DNA of 64,000 nt from Streptomyces sp. NBC_01571. GTDB taxonomy: Bacteria; Actinomycetota; Actinomycetes; Streptomycetales; Streptomycetaceae. Shown one piece after another: positions 24,881 to 32,908 of the stretch. Below the pieces are notes generated by a model. The model did no database searches. It had not been told where the DNA came from and saw nothing but the letters and a program-made list of their open reading frames with translations. The position numbers were made by a program, and so were the translations under genes. The DNA lies in NCBI RefSeq assembly GCF_026339875.1, contig NZ_JAPEPZ010000001.1, positions 3,906,001 through 3,970,000 on the forward strand, given 5' to 3'. Each line of letters starts with the position of its first letter. The first letter of the stretch is position 1.

Positions 24881-26302
24881 ATGTACGTCGGTGTCGATGT
24901 GGGCACGTCCCTGGTGAAGGCCGCGGCCTTCGACTCCGGGGGCCGCCAACTGGCCGTCGAGGCCCGGCCGGTCGACCTCGTCCTGCGCGGCGGTCTCGTC
25001 GAGCAGGACATGGAGGAGGTGTACGGGGCGGTGGTCGCCGTGCTCACCGCGCTGACCGCCGCCGTGCCCGGTCCCGTGGAGCTGGCGGGGCTGACCGGGC
25101 AGGGCGACGGGGTGTGGCTGGTCGACGCCGAGGGCAGGCCGGTGCGCGCGGCGGCCTCCTGGATGGACGGCCGGGCCCACGAGCTGCTCGACCGGTGGCT
25201 GGCGGACGGCACGTTCGAGGAGGTCTTCCGGCGCACCGGCGGTGCGATGTTCCCGGGCTCCCCCGGCCCGCTGCTGGCCTGGCTCGACCGTCACGAGCCC
25301 GCGTCCCTCGACGCCGCGGCCACCGCCCTGTACTGCAAGGACATGGTCTTCGAACGGCTGACCGGGATGCGGGCGACCGATGTCTCGGACGCGTCGATGC
25401 CGTTCCTCGACCCCCGCACCCGGACGTACGACGACCGCGTCGTCGAACTGCTCGGCCTGACCCACCGGCGCCGGCTCCTCCCGCCGATCGGCGACCCGCT
25501 GCCCGTCGGCCGCACGCTCGGCGGTGGTCTGCCCCCGCACACCCCGATCGCCAACGGGCCCTACGACCTGGCCGCCTGTGCGCTCGGCGCGGGCCTGACC
25601 GAGCCCGGCGACGGCCTGCTGATCGTCGGCACCTGTCTGGCCGCTCTGGTGGCGACGGCCGACCTCGACCTGACCGGCGAACCGGCCGGCCTGTACATCT
25701 CCACCGACCGGCCGGGATTCTGGCTGCGCGCGATGCCCGCGATGGTCGGCACGGCGGCGCTGGACTGGGTGCTGTCGACGACGGGGGTCCACCACGACGA
25801 GGTGGACGCGCTGCTGGACGCGGCCCCGCCCGGCGCGAACGGGGTGCGCGTGCTGCCGTACTTCGCCCCGTCCGGCGAGCGCGCGCCGTTCGTGGAGCCG
25901 CGGCTGCGTGCCGAGCTGACCGGTGTCTCGCTGGAGTCCACCCGCGGCGACCTCGTGCGCGCGGTCTGCGAGGGCATCGGCTACGCGGCCCGGCACTGTC
26001 TGGAGGCCGCGGGCCTGAAGGGTTCCCTGGCGGTCTGCGGCGGCGGCACCCGCAGCCCCGCCTGGATGCGGCTGCTCGCGGACGTCCTGGGCCGCCCGCT
26101 GCGGGTGGTCGAGGGCGAGGTGGGCGCGCGCGGCGCGGTGCTCGCCGCCGCCGAGCGGTACGGGACCGCTCTCGACAGGGCGGCGTGGACGGAGCCGACG
26201 GCGGTGGTACGGCCGGACCCGGGGCGTGCGGCGTACTACGCCGAGGGGTACGAGGACCACCTGTCCAGGCTGGCGCGGGCCCGCGAACACGCCCGCCGCT
26301 GA
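24881..26302 (+). CDS. Second FGGY-family carbohydrate kinase
   Basis: Kinase of 473 residues. It has a canonical start, MYVGVDVGTSLVKAAAFD, then GLTGQGDGVWLVDAEGRPVRAAASWMDGRA and VCGGGTRSPAWMRLLADVLGRPL near the C-terminus. It is only distantly similar to the kinase at 22241-23704, and its layout is nearer to the xylulose/erythritol or gluconate-kinase branch. ATG 24881 has AGGAGG 5 nt upstream. It is the second gene of the rightward operon after the hydroxyacid dehydrogenase. Two divergent FGGY kinases around one dehydrogenase suggest two related substrates or a pathway phosphorylating at two points. Confidence 0.88.
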   Translation: MYVGVDVGTSLVKAAAFDSGGRQLAVEARPVDLVLRGGLVEQDMEEVYGAVVAVLTALTAAVPGPVELAGLTGQGDGVWLVDAEGRPVRAAASWMDGRAHELLDRWLADGTFEEVFRRTGGAMFPGSPGPLLAWLDRHEPASLDAAATALYCKDMVFERLTGMRATDVSDASMPFLDPRTRTYDDRVVELLGLTHRRRLLPPIGDPLPVGRTLGGGLPPHTPIANGPYDLAACALGAGLTEPGDGLLIVGTCLAALVATADLDLTGEPAGLYISTDRPGFWLRAMPAMVGTAALDWVLSTTGVHHDEVDALLDAAPPGANGVRVLPYFAPSGERAPFVEPRLRAELTGVSLESTRGDLVRAVCEGIGYAARHCLEAAGLKGSLAVCGGGTRSPAWMRLLADVLGRPLRVVEGEVGARGAVLAAAERYGTALDRAAWTEPTAVVRPDPGRAAYYAEGYEDHLSRLARAREHARR

Positions 26303-26387
26303 ACCCCGGGCGGCACGACGCGACCGGCGCGGGGGCGTGCGGTGTCTTACGGCATGGGGGCTTCCGGGGCATTGTGGCGGGATGCCC

Positions 26388-26551
26388 AAGGGCTGTCCCG
26401 TAATCCCCGGCGGGCGCATGACGACAGCCACGGCACCTCGCCGCGTTGTCGGATCGCCCGAATACACCCAGTACGAGGACGACCCTTCGCCTTGCGATGC
26501 ACCGCATCCGACGCCGCGCGCTGATCCACCGGGGGTTACGGGACAGCCCTT
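26388..26551. mobile_element. MITE-like element with 26-bp terminal inverted repeats
   Basis: The ends 26388-26413 and 26526-26551 are inverted repeats identical at 24 of 26 positions (outer part AAGGGCTGTCCCGTAA). The 112-bp interior has no coding frame of its own. The size, terminal repeats and absence of a transposase fit a miniature inverted-repeat transposable element moved by an IS with similar ends. No clear target-site duplication is seen. The right end stops 6 bp before the start of a small gene. Confidence 0.7.
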
Positions 26552-26557
26552 AGGGAA

Positions 26558-26782
26558 ATGACGTATCCCTGCTACACGTGCGGATCGGACCAGCCGCACC
26601 GACAGCCCCGGGACGACCGGGAACGGGACATCATCCGCAAGCCGGCGCACGCCCGGACGCCCCACGCGTACGTCGACGACTACTGGATCTGCGGTCGCAC
26701 CGACTACGACTGCCGCAACATCCGGCACGCGTGGCGGGTCAAGCCGTTCGACCCGCCACAGAAGATGCCAGAGCCGGACTGA
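26558..26782 (+). CDS. Small four-cysteine protein, probably zinc-binding
   Basis: Hypothetical protein of 74 residues. Cys5 and Cys8 (CYTC) and two further cysteines (WICGRTDYDCRN) could bind one zinc. The protein is hydrophilic with no signal peptide. The start ATG 26558 directly follows the MITE-like element, whose outer AGGG is too close to be a good ribosome-binding site. Insertion may therefore have removed the original promoter and leader. Sequence features, rather than homology I can name, make me believe it is real. A 20-bp duplication straddles its stop codon (26762-26805). Confidence 0.55.
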   Translation: MTYPCYTCGSDQPHRQPRDDRERDIIRKPAHARTPHAYVDDYWICGRTDYDCRNIRHAWRVKPFDPPQKMPEPD

Positions 26783-26806
26783 AGAAGATGCCCGAGCCGG
26801 ACCGAC

Positions 26807-27463
26807 TCAGAGGTTCCTGAAGTCCGGGCCGGCCGTCCGCGTCCGCTTGATCTCGTAGAAGCCGGGCGTGGAGGCGACGAGCAGCGTGCCGTCCCACAGC
26901 CTGGCCGCGGCCTCGCCCTTCGGGGTCGGGGTGACGACCGGGCCGAAGAAGGCGATCTGCTCGCCGTCGTCGCCGGGGAGCGCGATCACCGGGGTGCCGA
27001 CCTCCTGGCCGACCTTGTCGATGCCCTCCTTGTGGGAGGCGCGCAGTTCGGCGTCGAACTCGAAGTCCTCCTGGTCGGCGTAGTCGATCAGGGAGGCCGG
27101 CAGGCCGACGTCGGCGAGCGCGCCCGCGACCGCCTCGATGGTCGGGCCCTCGCCCTGGTTGTGGATGCGGGTGCCGAGCGCGGTGTACAGCGGGCCGAGG
27201 ACGTCCTCGCCGTGCTTCTGCCACGCGGCGGTGACCACCCGGATCGGCTTCCAGGCCTTGGTGGCGAGCATCTCCCGGTACTCCTCGGGGAGCGTGTCCA
27301 GCTTGTCCTCGTTCAGCACCGCGAGGCTCATGATGTGCCAGCGGACCTCGATGTCCCGGACCTTCTCCACTTCCAGGACCCAGCGCGAGGTCATCCAGGC
27401 CCAGGGGCACAGCGGGTCGAACCAGAAGTCGACGGGGGTCTTGCCGGAGATGGTCTCGGACAT
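26807..27463 (-). CDS. DsbA-fold mycothiol-dependent nitroreductase family protein (CPWA variant)
   Basis: Protein of 218 residues of the Rv2466c/FrnE-like DsbA family. Family features: VDFWFDPLCPWAWMTSRW, VRDIEVRWHIMSLAVLNED, LGTRIHNQG, and the cis-Pro loop VGTPVIALPGDD. The mycobacterial enzyme has CPWC and reduces nitro-compounds with mycothiol. Here the second active-site Cys is Ala (CPWA), so a classical dithiol mechanism is impossible and a monothiol mechanism with mycothiol is more likely. ATG 27463 has AGGAGA 3 nt upstream. It is divergent from pepN. Confidence 0.88.
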   Translation of the reverse strand: MSETISGKTPVDFWFDPLCPWAWMTSRWVLEVEKVRDIEVRWHIMSLAVLNEDKLDTLPEEYREMLATKAWKPIRVVTAAWQKHGEDVLGPLYTALGTRIHNQGEGPTIEAVAGALADVGLPASLIDYADQEDFEFDAELRASHKEGIDKVGQEVGTPVIALPGDDGEQIAFFGPVVTPTPKGEAAARLWDGTLLVASTPGFYEIKRTRTAGPDFRNL

Positions 27464-27604
27464 GGTTCTCCTCAAAGGGTCCTCTTTTCCGGGGCAACAC
27501 CACGGGTGCCCCGGGTCATTCCCGGGTGCCCGCCGTCAGTCAGGGGCACATGGGAGGATCGCTCCTGTTCACACATGTCCATGACGCCATGAGGGAGTGC
27601 CGCC

Positions 27605-30196
27605 GTGCCCGGTGAGAATCTGTCCCGCGACGAGGCCCAGGAGCGGGCAGCCCTGCTGTCCGTGGACGGGTACGAGGTCTCCCTCGACCTGCGATCCGCC
27701 GTGGGCGACGCCGAGGCCGGAGCGCGTACGTTCCGCTCGGTCACCACGATCCGCTTCCGCTGTGCCGAGCCCGGCGCCGCGAGCTTCGCCGACCTGATCG
27801 CACCGAGCGTCACGGCTGTGTCACTCAACGGCAGGGACCTCGACCCCGGCGAGGTGTTCGACGGCACCCGTATCCGGCTGGAGGACCTCGCCGCGGAGAA
27901 CGAACTGGTGGTCGACGCCCAGTGCGCCTATTCCCGCACCGGCGAGGGCATGCACCGCTTCGTCGACCCCGAGGACGGCGAGACCTACCTCTACACCCAG
28001 TACGAGCCCGCGGACGCCCGGCGCGTCTTCGCCAACTTCGAGCAGCCGGACCTCAAGGCGCCCTTCCGCTTCGAGGTCCGGGCCCCCGAGGGCTGGGTCG
28101 TGTGGAGCAACGGCGTCGGTGAACTCACGGACGGGGTGTGGAAGTTCGCCGAGACGAAGCCGATCTCGACGTACATCACGGCGGTCGTGGCGGGTCCGTA
28201 CCACTATGTGACGGACAGCTACTCCCGCACCTTCGACGACGGTACGACGCTGGAAATCCCGCTCGGCGCGATGTGCCGCAGGGGTCTGGCCCCCCACTTC
28301 GACGCGGACGACGTCTTCCTCGTCACCAAGCAGGGTCTGGACTTCTTCCACGACCACTTCGACTACCCGTACCCCTTCGGCAAGTACGACCAGGCGTTCG
28401 TGCCCGAGTACAACCTCGGCGCGATGGAGAATCCGGGACTCGTCACCTTCCGGGAGGAGTACATCTTCCGCGGCAAGGTCACGCGGGCGTCGTACGAGGG
28501 CCGGGCGAACGTCATCCTGCACGAGATGGCGCACATGTGGTTCGGCGACCTCGTCACCATGGAGTGGTGGGACGACCTGTGGCTCAAGGAGTCCTTCGCC
28601 GACTTCATGGGCGCGTTCGCGCTGGTCGGGGCGACCCGCTTCGAGGACGGCTGGATCACCTTCGCCAACCGCCGCAAGGCGTGGGCCTACCGCGCCGACC
28701 AGCTGCCGTCCACACACCCGATCACGGCCGACATCCGCGACCTGCAGGACGCCAAGCTCAACTTCGACGGCATCACGTACGCCAAGGGCGCCTCGGTGCT
28801 CAAGCAGCTCGTCGCGTACGTCGGCCAGGACGCCTTCCTGGAGGGCGCGCGCCGCTACTTCAAGCGGAACGCCTACGGCAACACGCGCCTGGGCGACCTG
28901 CTGTCGGCGCTGGAGGAGACCAGCGGGCGCGATCTGGCCACCTGGTCACGGGCGTGGCTGCAGACGGCCGGGGTCAACTCGCTGACCCCGCAGGTGATCC
29001 TGGGCGCGGACGGACGGGTCGCCGAGCTGTCCGTGCTCCAGGAAGCGGCCGAGTCGCATCCCGAACTGCGCCCGCACCGCGTCGCGGTGGGCCTCTACCG
29101 GCGCGAGACCCGGCCGGACGGGGAGACCGGTTCCCTGGTGCGCTACGCACGCGCCGAGACGGACGTCGACGGCCCGCGGACGGTGGTCGGGGAGCTCGTC
29201 GGCGCCGAGGCCCCGGAGCTGGTCCTCGTCAACGACGACGACCTGACCTACTGCAAGATCCGCTTCGACGAGAACTCGCTGGCCACGCTGCGGGAGCTGC
29301 TCGGCGACATCACCGACCCGCTCGCCCGCGCGCTGTGCTGGTCGGCGCTGTGGAACCTGACCCGGGACGGGCTGATGCCCGCCCGTGACTTCGTCGGCCT
29401 GGTGCTGCGCTTCGCGGGCCGCGAGTCGGACATCGGCGTGCTCCAGATGCTGCACGCGTGGGCCGACTCCGCGCTCACCCACTACGCGGCGCCGGACTGG
29501 CGGGCGACCGGCGGCCGGCTCCTCGCGCAGGGCGCGCTGAAGGAGCTCCGGCTCGCCGAGCCCGGCAGCCAGCACCAGCTCACCTGGGCCCGTTTCTTCG
29601 CGGCGGTCGCCTCCGAACGGGCCGACCTGCGGCTGCTCCAGGACCTGCTGGACGGCACGGCGAAGATCGACGGCCTGGACGTCGACCAGGAGATGCGCTG
29701 GGCGTTGCTGGAACCGCTGGCCGCGCACGGGATCGCCGACGAGTCCGCGCTGGCCGCCGAGCTGGCCCGCGACGACACGGCCTCCGGCAAGCGCCACCAG
29801 GTCCGCTGCCTCGCCGCCCGTCCGTCGGCGGCGGTCAAGGCCCAGGCCTGGGCCCAGGTCGTCGAGTCGGACGCGCTGTCGAACGCGCTGGTGGAGGCGA
29901 CCATCGCGGGCTTCACCCAGCCGTCGCAGCGGGAGCTGCTCGCGCCGTACGCCGGGAAGTACTTCGCCGCCATCGAGCGGATCTGGGCCGAGCGCTCCAT
30001 CCAGATCGGCATGGACGTGGTGAAGGGAGTGTTCCCCTCCCTCCAGGGCTCCCAGGAGACCCTGGACGCGACGGACGCGTGGCTGACGGCGCACGAGGGC
30101 GCGGCGCCTGCCCTGCGCCGCCTGGTGCTCGAGGCCCGCGACGACCTGGCACGGGCGCTGCGCGGACAGCGGTACGACGCGGCGACCGCCGGCTGA
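27605..30196 (+). CDS. pepN: Aminopeptidase N, M1 family (copy 1)
   Basis: Cytoplasmic zinc aminopeptidase of 863 residues that removes N-terminal residues from peptides. The exopeptidase motif GAMEN is in YNLGAMENPGLV, and the zinc site HEMAHMWFGD is followed 18 residues later by Glu in LKESFADF. The C-terminal ERAP1-like helical domain is complete. GTG 27605 (VPGENLSRDEAQERAALL) has GAGGGAG 6 nt upstream. A second M1 copy at 44349-46922 has the same organisation; the Asn that usually precedes the zinc-ligand Glu (LNESF) is Lys here. It works downstream of Clp in peptide turnover. Confidence 0.95.
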   Translation: MPGENLSRDEAQERAALLSVDGYEVSLDLRSAVGDAEAGARTFRSVTTIRFRCAEPGAASFADLIAPSVTAVSLNGRDLDPGEVFDGTRIRLEDLAAENELVVDAQCAYSRTGEGMHRFVDPEDGETYLYTQYEPADARRVFANFEQPDLKAPFRFEVRAPEGWVVWSNGVGELTDGVWKFAETKPISTYITAVVAGPYHYVTDSYSRTFDDGTTLEIPLGAMCRRGLAPHFDADDVFLVTKQGLDFFHDHFDYPYPFGKYDQAFVPEYNLGAMENPGLVTFREEYIFRGKVTRASYEGRANVILHEMAHMWFGDLVTMEWWDDLWLKESFADFMGAFALVGATRFEDGWITFANRRKAWAYRADQLPSTHPITADIRDLQDAKLNFDGITYAKGASVLKQLVAYVGQDAFLEGARRYFKRNAYGNTRLGDLLSALEETSGRDLATWSRAWLQTAGVNSLTPQVILGADGRVAELSVLQEAAESHPELRPHRVAVGLYRRETRPDGETGSLVRYARAETDVDGPRTVVGELVGAEAPELVLVNDDDLTYCKIRFDENSLATLRELLGDITDPLARALCWSALWNLTRDGLMPARDFVGLVLRFAGRESDIGVLQMLHAWADSALTHYAAPDWRATGGRLLAQGALKELRLAEPGSQHQLTWARFFAAVASERADLRLLQDLLDGTAKIDGLDVDQEMRWALLEPLAAHGIADESALAAELARDDTASGKRHQVRCLAARPSAAVKAQAWAQVVESDALSNALVEATIAGFTQPSQRELLAPYAGKYFAAIERIWAERSIQIGMDVVKGVFPSLQGSQETLDATDAWLTAHEGAAPALRRLVLEARDDLARALRGQRYDAATAG

Positions 30197-30270
30197 GCCG
30201 AGCGGAAACGAGCAGCAACGGGCGGAGGCGGGCGGACCCGAGCGGAAACGAGCGGTCCGACCCGCGGCAC

Positions 30271-30304
30271 CAGAGGGGCACCGGTTCCGACCGGTGCCCC
30301 TCTG
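30271..30304 (+). terminator. Intrinsic terminator after pepN copy 1
   Basis: A perfect 15-bp stem (30271-30285 with 30290-30304) with a TCCG loop lies 75 bp after the stop codon. Confidence 0.85.
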
Positions 30305-30492
30305 TCGTGGACACCACCGGTACGGGTGGTTACGAAATTCAGGTACGCACAGCCGTAACCCCTGCTGGCCCCCATCCGGACCAGCGTCTTTCGGCAGTCG
30401 AACGCCCGTACTTTAGGACGAGCTTGTCCGCATTTGCCGACGAGCGTGTAACAGCGGTTAGGGGACGGATCGGGCGCGGAAAGCCCCTGTGC

Positions 30493-31545
30493 ATGAACCA
30501 CGACACCCCGCTCTCCCCCCGCCCCCTGCGTCACCTCTCCGACGTCCGGCGCCGGGTGCTGACCACCGCCGAGCTGCGCGCCCGCGGCGTCACCGCCGCC
30601 GGGGCGAGCGAGCAGTGCCGGCCGGGCGGACCCTGGCAGCAGTTCCTTCCCGGTGTCTTCCTCCTCCACGCCGGGCCGCCCACCTCCGAGGAACGCCTGC
30701 ACGCGGTCCTGCTGTTCGCCGCCCGCACCCCCGCGACGGCGCCCGCGGCCGCGATCCCCGTCCAGCCGGGCGCCGAGGAGCCGCACGCCCCCCAGTCCTA
30801 CTCGGACGCGCTGATCACCGGTCTCGCCGCCCTCACCCTGTACGGCTTCGCGTCGGCCCCGTCCCTGCTCTCCCTCGACAGGATCGACGTCCTCGTCCCC
30901 CGCCTGCGCCGGCTGCGCTCGCAGGGCTGCGCCCGCGTCGTCCGTACCGCCTCTCTTCCCGCGCCCTCCTACGTCACCGGTGTCCCGGTCGCCCCGGTCC
31001 CGCGCGCCCTCGCCGACGCGGTGGCGGAGCTGACGGACGCGGACGCGGTACGCCGTCTGCTGACCGAGGCGGTACGCGACGGCCACTGCGATCCGGCGGC
31101 AGTGGTGCGGGAGTTGACGCAGGCCCGGCTGCTGAGCCGGCCGCACGTGGTGGACGCCGTCGACTCCCTGCTGGCCGAGGGACGCTCCGTCGCGGAGGAC
31201 CGGCTCTACCGCATGGTCCGTGAGCACGGTCTGCCCGAACCGGTCTGGAACGTGGACCTGCGTCTGCCGGGCGGCCCTCACCTGGGCGGTCTGGACGCCT
31301 ACTGGCCGGAGCAGGCGGTGGCCCTGGAGCTGGACACCCGGGCTGCCCGCCAGGACGAGGACTCCCTCTGGTCGGAGCACGCCCGCAAGCGCGAGCACCT
31401 GGAGCGGCTGGGCATCACGGTCGTCCACGTCATGCCGCGGAAGCTCCGGGACGCGGTCCAGCAGCAGGCGACGGTCGTGCGGACCGCCCTGATGGCGGCG
31501 AACGACCGTGAACCGGCGGCGTATGTCGTGGTGCTGCCCCGGTAG
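30493..31545 (+). CDS. AbiEi-like winged-helix / DUF559-like endonuclease-fold protein
   Basis: Protein of 350 residues. The N-terminus (about 1-75) has the form of the AbiEi_4 antitoxin winged helix: VLTTAELRARGVTAAGASEQCRPGGPWQQFLPGVFLLHAGPPTSEERLHAVLLFA. The middle is the usual linker, and the C-terminus carries PVWNVDLRLPGGPHLGGLDAYWPEQAVALELDTR, similar to the Vsr/DUF559 restriction-endonuclease fold with acidic residues in D-x(n)-E-x-D form. Such proteins are common in actinobacteria without a partner toxin; the role (defence, repair or regulation) is open. ATG 30493 follows GGAAAG. No AbiEii toxin lies next to it. Confidence 0.7.
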   Translation: MNHDTPLSPRPLRHLSDVRRRVLTTAELRARGVTAAGASEQCRPGGPWQQFLPGVFLLHAGPPTSEERLHAVLLFAARTPATAPAAAIPVQPGAEEPHAPQSYSDALITGLAALTLYGFASAPSLLSLDRIDVLVPRLRRLRSQGCARVVRTASLPAPSYVTGVPVAPVPRALADAVAELTDADAVRRLLTEAVRDGHCDPAAVVRELTQARLLSRPHVVDAVDSLLAEGRSVAEDRLYRMVREHGLPEPVWNVDLRLPGGPHLGGLDAYWPEQAVALELDTRAARQDEDSLWSEHARKREHLERLGITVVHVMPRKLRDAVQQQATVVRTALMAANDREPAAYVVVLPR

Positions 31546-31632
31546 GAGGGGCCGGTCGGGCGGCAGGAGGGGCCCCCGGGGTGCCGGTGGCCCCTCCGCG
31601 TACGTGCGGGCGCGGACCCGGGGTCCGGGCGG

Positions 31633-32808
31633 CTACTCGGAGCAGAACTCCGCGTCGATCACCGCGTCGCTGTCCCCCGACCAGTCCCCGTTGAAGTTGA
31701 AGGCGAGGGAGTGGCGGCCGTCCGCCGTCGTGGTGGCCGAGGACGTCGAGCCGTGGATGCCGCCGTCGTGGCCCCAGACGTGGACACCGCAGCCGAGGGT
31801 GCGGTCGATCAGGCCGAGACCGTAGCGGGCGTTCGGGATCCCCTCGGCCGCGACCGTGGTCTTCATCTCCTTGAGCTGCTCGGGCGGGAGGAGCCTGCCG
31901 CGCAGCAACGCCGTGTAGAAGCGGTTCAGGTCGGAGGAGTCGGAGATCATCCCGCCCGCGGAGGAGGCGAGGGAGGGGTTCAGGGTCGTCACGTCGTAGG
32001 TCGGGCCGGTCGTCGTCGCGGCCAGTTTCGAGTACGCGCGGCTGCTGGGGCGCGGGAGCGTCGTCCGGGTGCCGGGGACGGAGGTCGCGCGCAGGCCCAG
32101 CGGGGCGATGACGCGCCGGTCGATCTCCGTCGCGTAGGAGTGGCCGGTGACCTTCTCGATCACCATGCCCGCGAGGACGTAGTTGGTGTTGGAGTAGCTC
32201 CAGGAGGCGCCCGGCACGAACAGCGGCCGGTGGGCCGTCGCGATCGCCACCAGTTCGGCGGGCGACTTGGTGTCGTAGCGGTGCCGGAGGAACCCGTCCT
32301 TGAGGAAGTAGGTCCGTACGAAGTCCTCGTCCTCGGTGTAGTCGAAGATGCCGCTGGTGTGGTTGAGGAGCCGGCGGACCGTCACCTCGCGGCCGTCGTT
32401 GCCGTGGCCGCGGACCAGGCCCGGGAGCCATCGGTCCACCGTGTCGTCCAGCGACAGCCGCCCCTCCGCCTCCAGTTGCAGCAGCACGGTCGACACGAAG
32501 GTCTTGGTGATGCTGCCGACGCGGTAGCGGTCGTTCCCGCCGCGGGGCTCGCCGGTCCTCAGGTCGCCCACGCCCGTCGTGGCGGACCAGGTGCCGCGAC
32601 GGTCCCCGGCCGTCGCCGTGACACCGGGGACACCCGACCGCACGACGGCCTCCATGGCCCGCTCCGTCGCGGCGTGGCCCGCCGCGACGTGAGCCGCCGA
32701 CCCCACTCCCGCCGATGCGTGAGCCGCCGACGCGGGCCCCGCCAGGGCCGCCGCCGACGCCGGCGCGGTGAGCCCCACCACTCCCGTACGTACGGACATC
32801 CGCTTCAT
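31633..32808 (-). CDS. Secreted serine hydrolase, beta-lactamase/D-Ala-D-Ala carboxypeptidase class C type
   Basis: Protein of 391 residues with an N-terminal signal peptide. The penicillin-binding motifs are SITK (nucleophile Ser), YSN in WSYSNTNYVLAG, and HDGG replacing KTG near the C-terminus. The family includes D-alanyl-D-alanine carboxypeptidases (R61 type) and esterases. The N-terminal region from the signal to residue 55 is a low-complexity Ala/Gly/His/Ser segment. ATG 32808 has AAGGGGAA 5 nt upstream; the frame open to 32844 lacks a better start. It probably acts on peptidoglycan stem peptides outside the membrane. Confidence 0.88.
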   Translation of the reverse strand: MKRMSVRTGVVGLTAPASAAALAGPASAAHASAGVGSAAHVAAGHAATERAMEAVVRSGVPGVTATAGDRRGTWSATTGVGDLRTGEPRGGNDRYRVGSITKTFVSTVLLQLEAEGRLSLDDTVDRWLPGLVRGHGNDGREVTVRRLLNHTSGIFDYTEDEDFVRTYFLKDGFLRHRYDTKSPAELVAIATAHRPLFVPGASWSYSNTNYVLAGMVIEKVTGHSYATEIDRRVIAPLGLRATSVPGTRTTLPRPSSRAYSKLAATTTGPTYDVTTLNPSLASSAGGMISDSSDLNRFYTALLRGRLLPPEQLKEMKTTVAAEGIPNARYGLGLIDRTLGCGVHVWGHDGGIHGSTSSATTTADGRHSLAFNFNGDWSGDSDAVIDAEFCSE

Positions 32809-32908
32809 GCCTTCCCCTTTTTCCGCCGCTTTGTCGCCGAGCATGTCGGCGGGAGGGACTCGTGGCGCGGGGGTGCGGGTTGAGCGGCCTGGGCCCGTTG
32901 GGCGCGAT

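Noticed and set aside
24659..26728. A 689-codon minus-strand frame opposite the second FGGY kinase
   Set aside because: It is antisense to two well-supported genes, with no motifs or ribosome-binding site.
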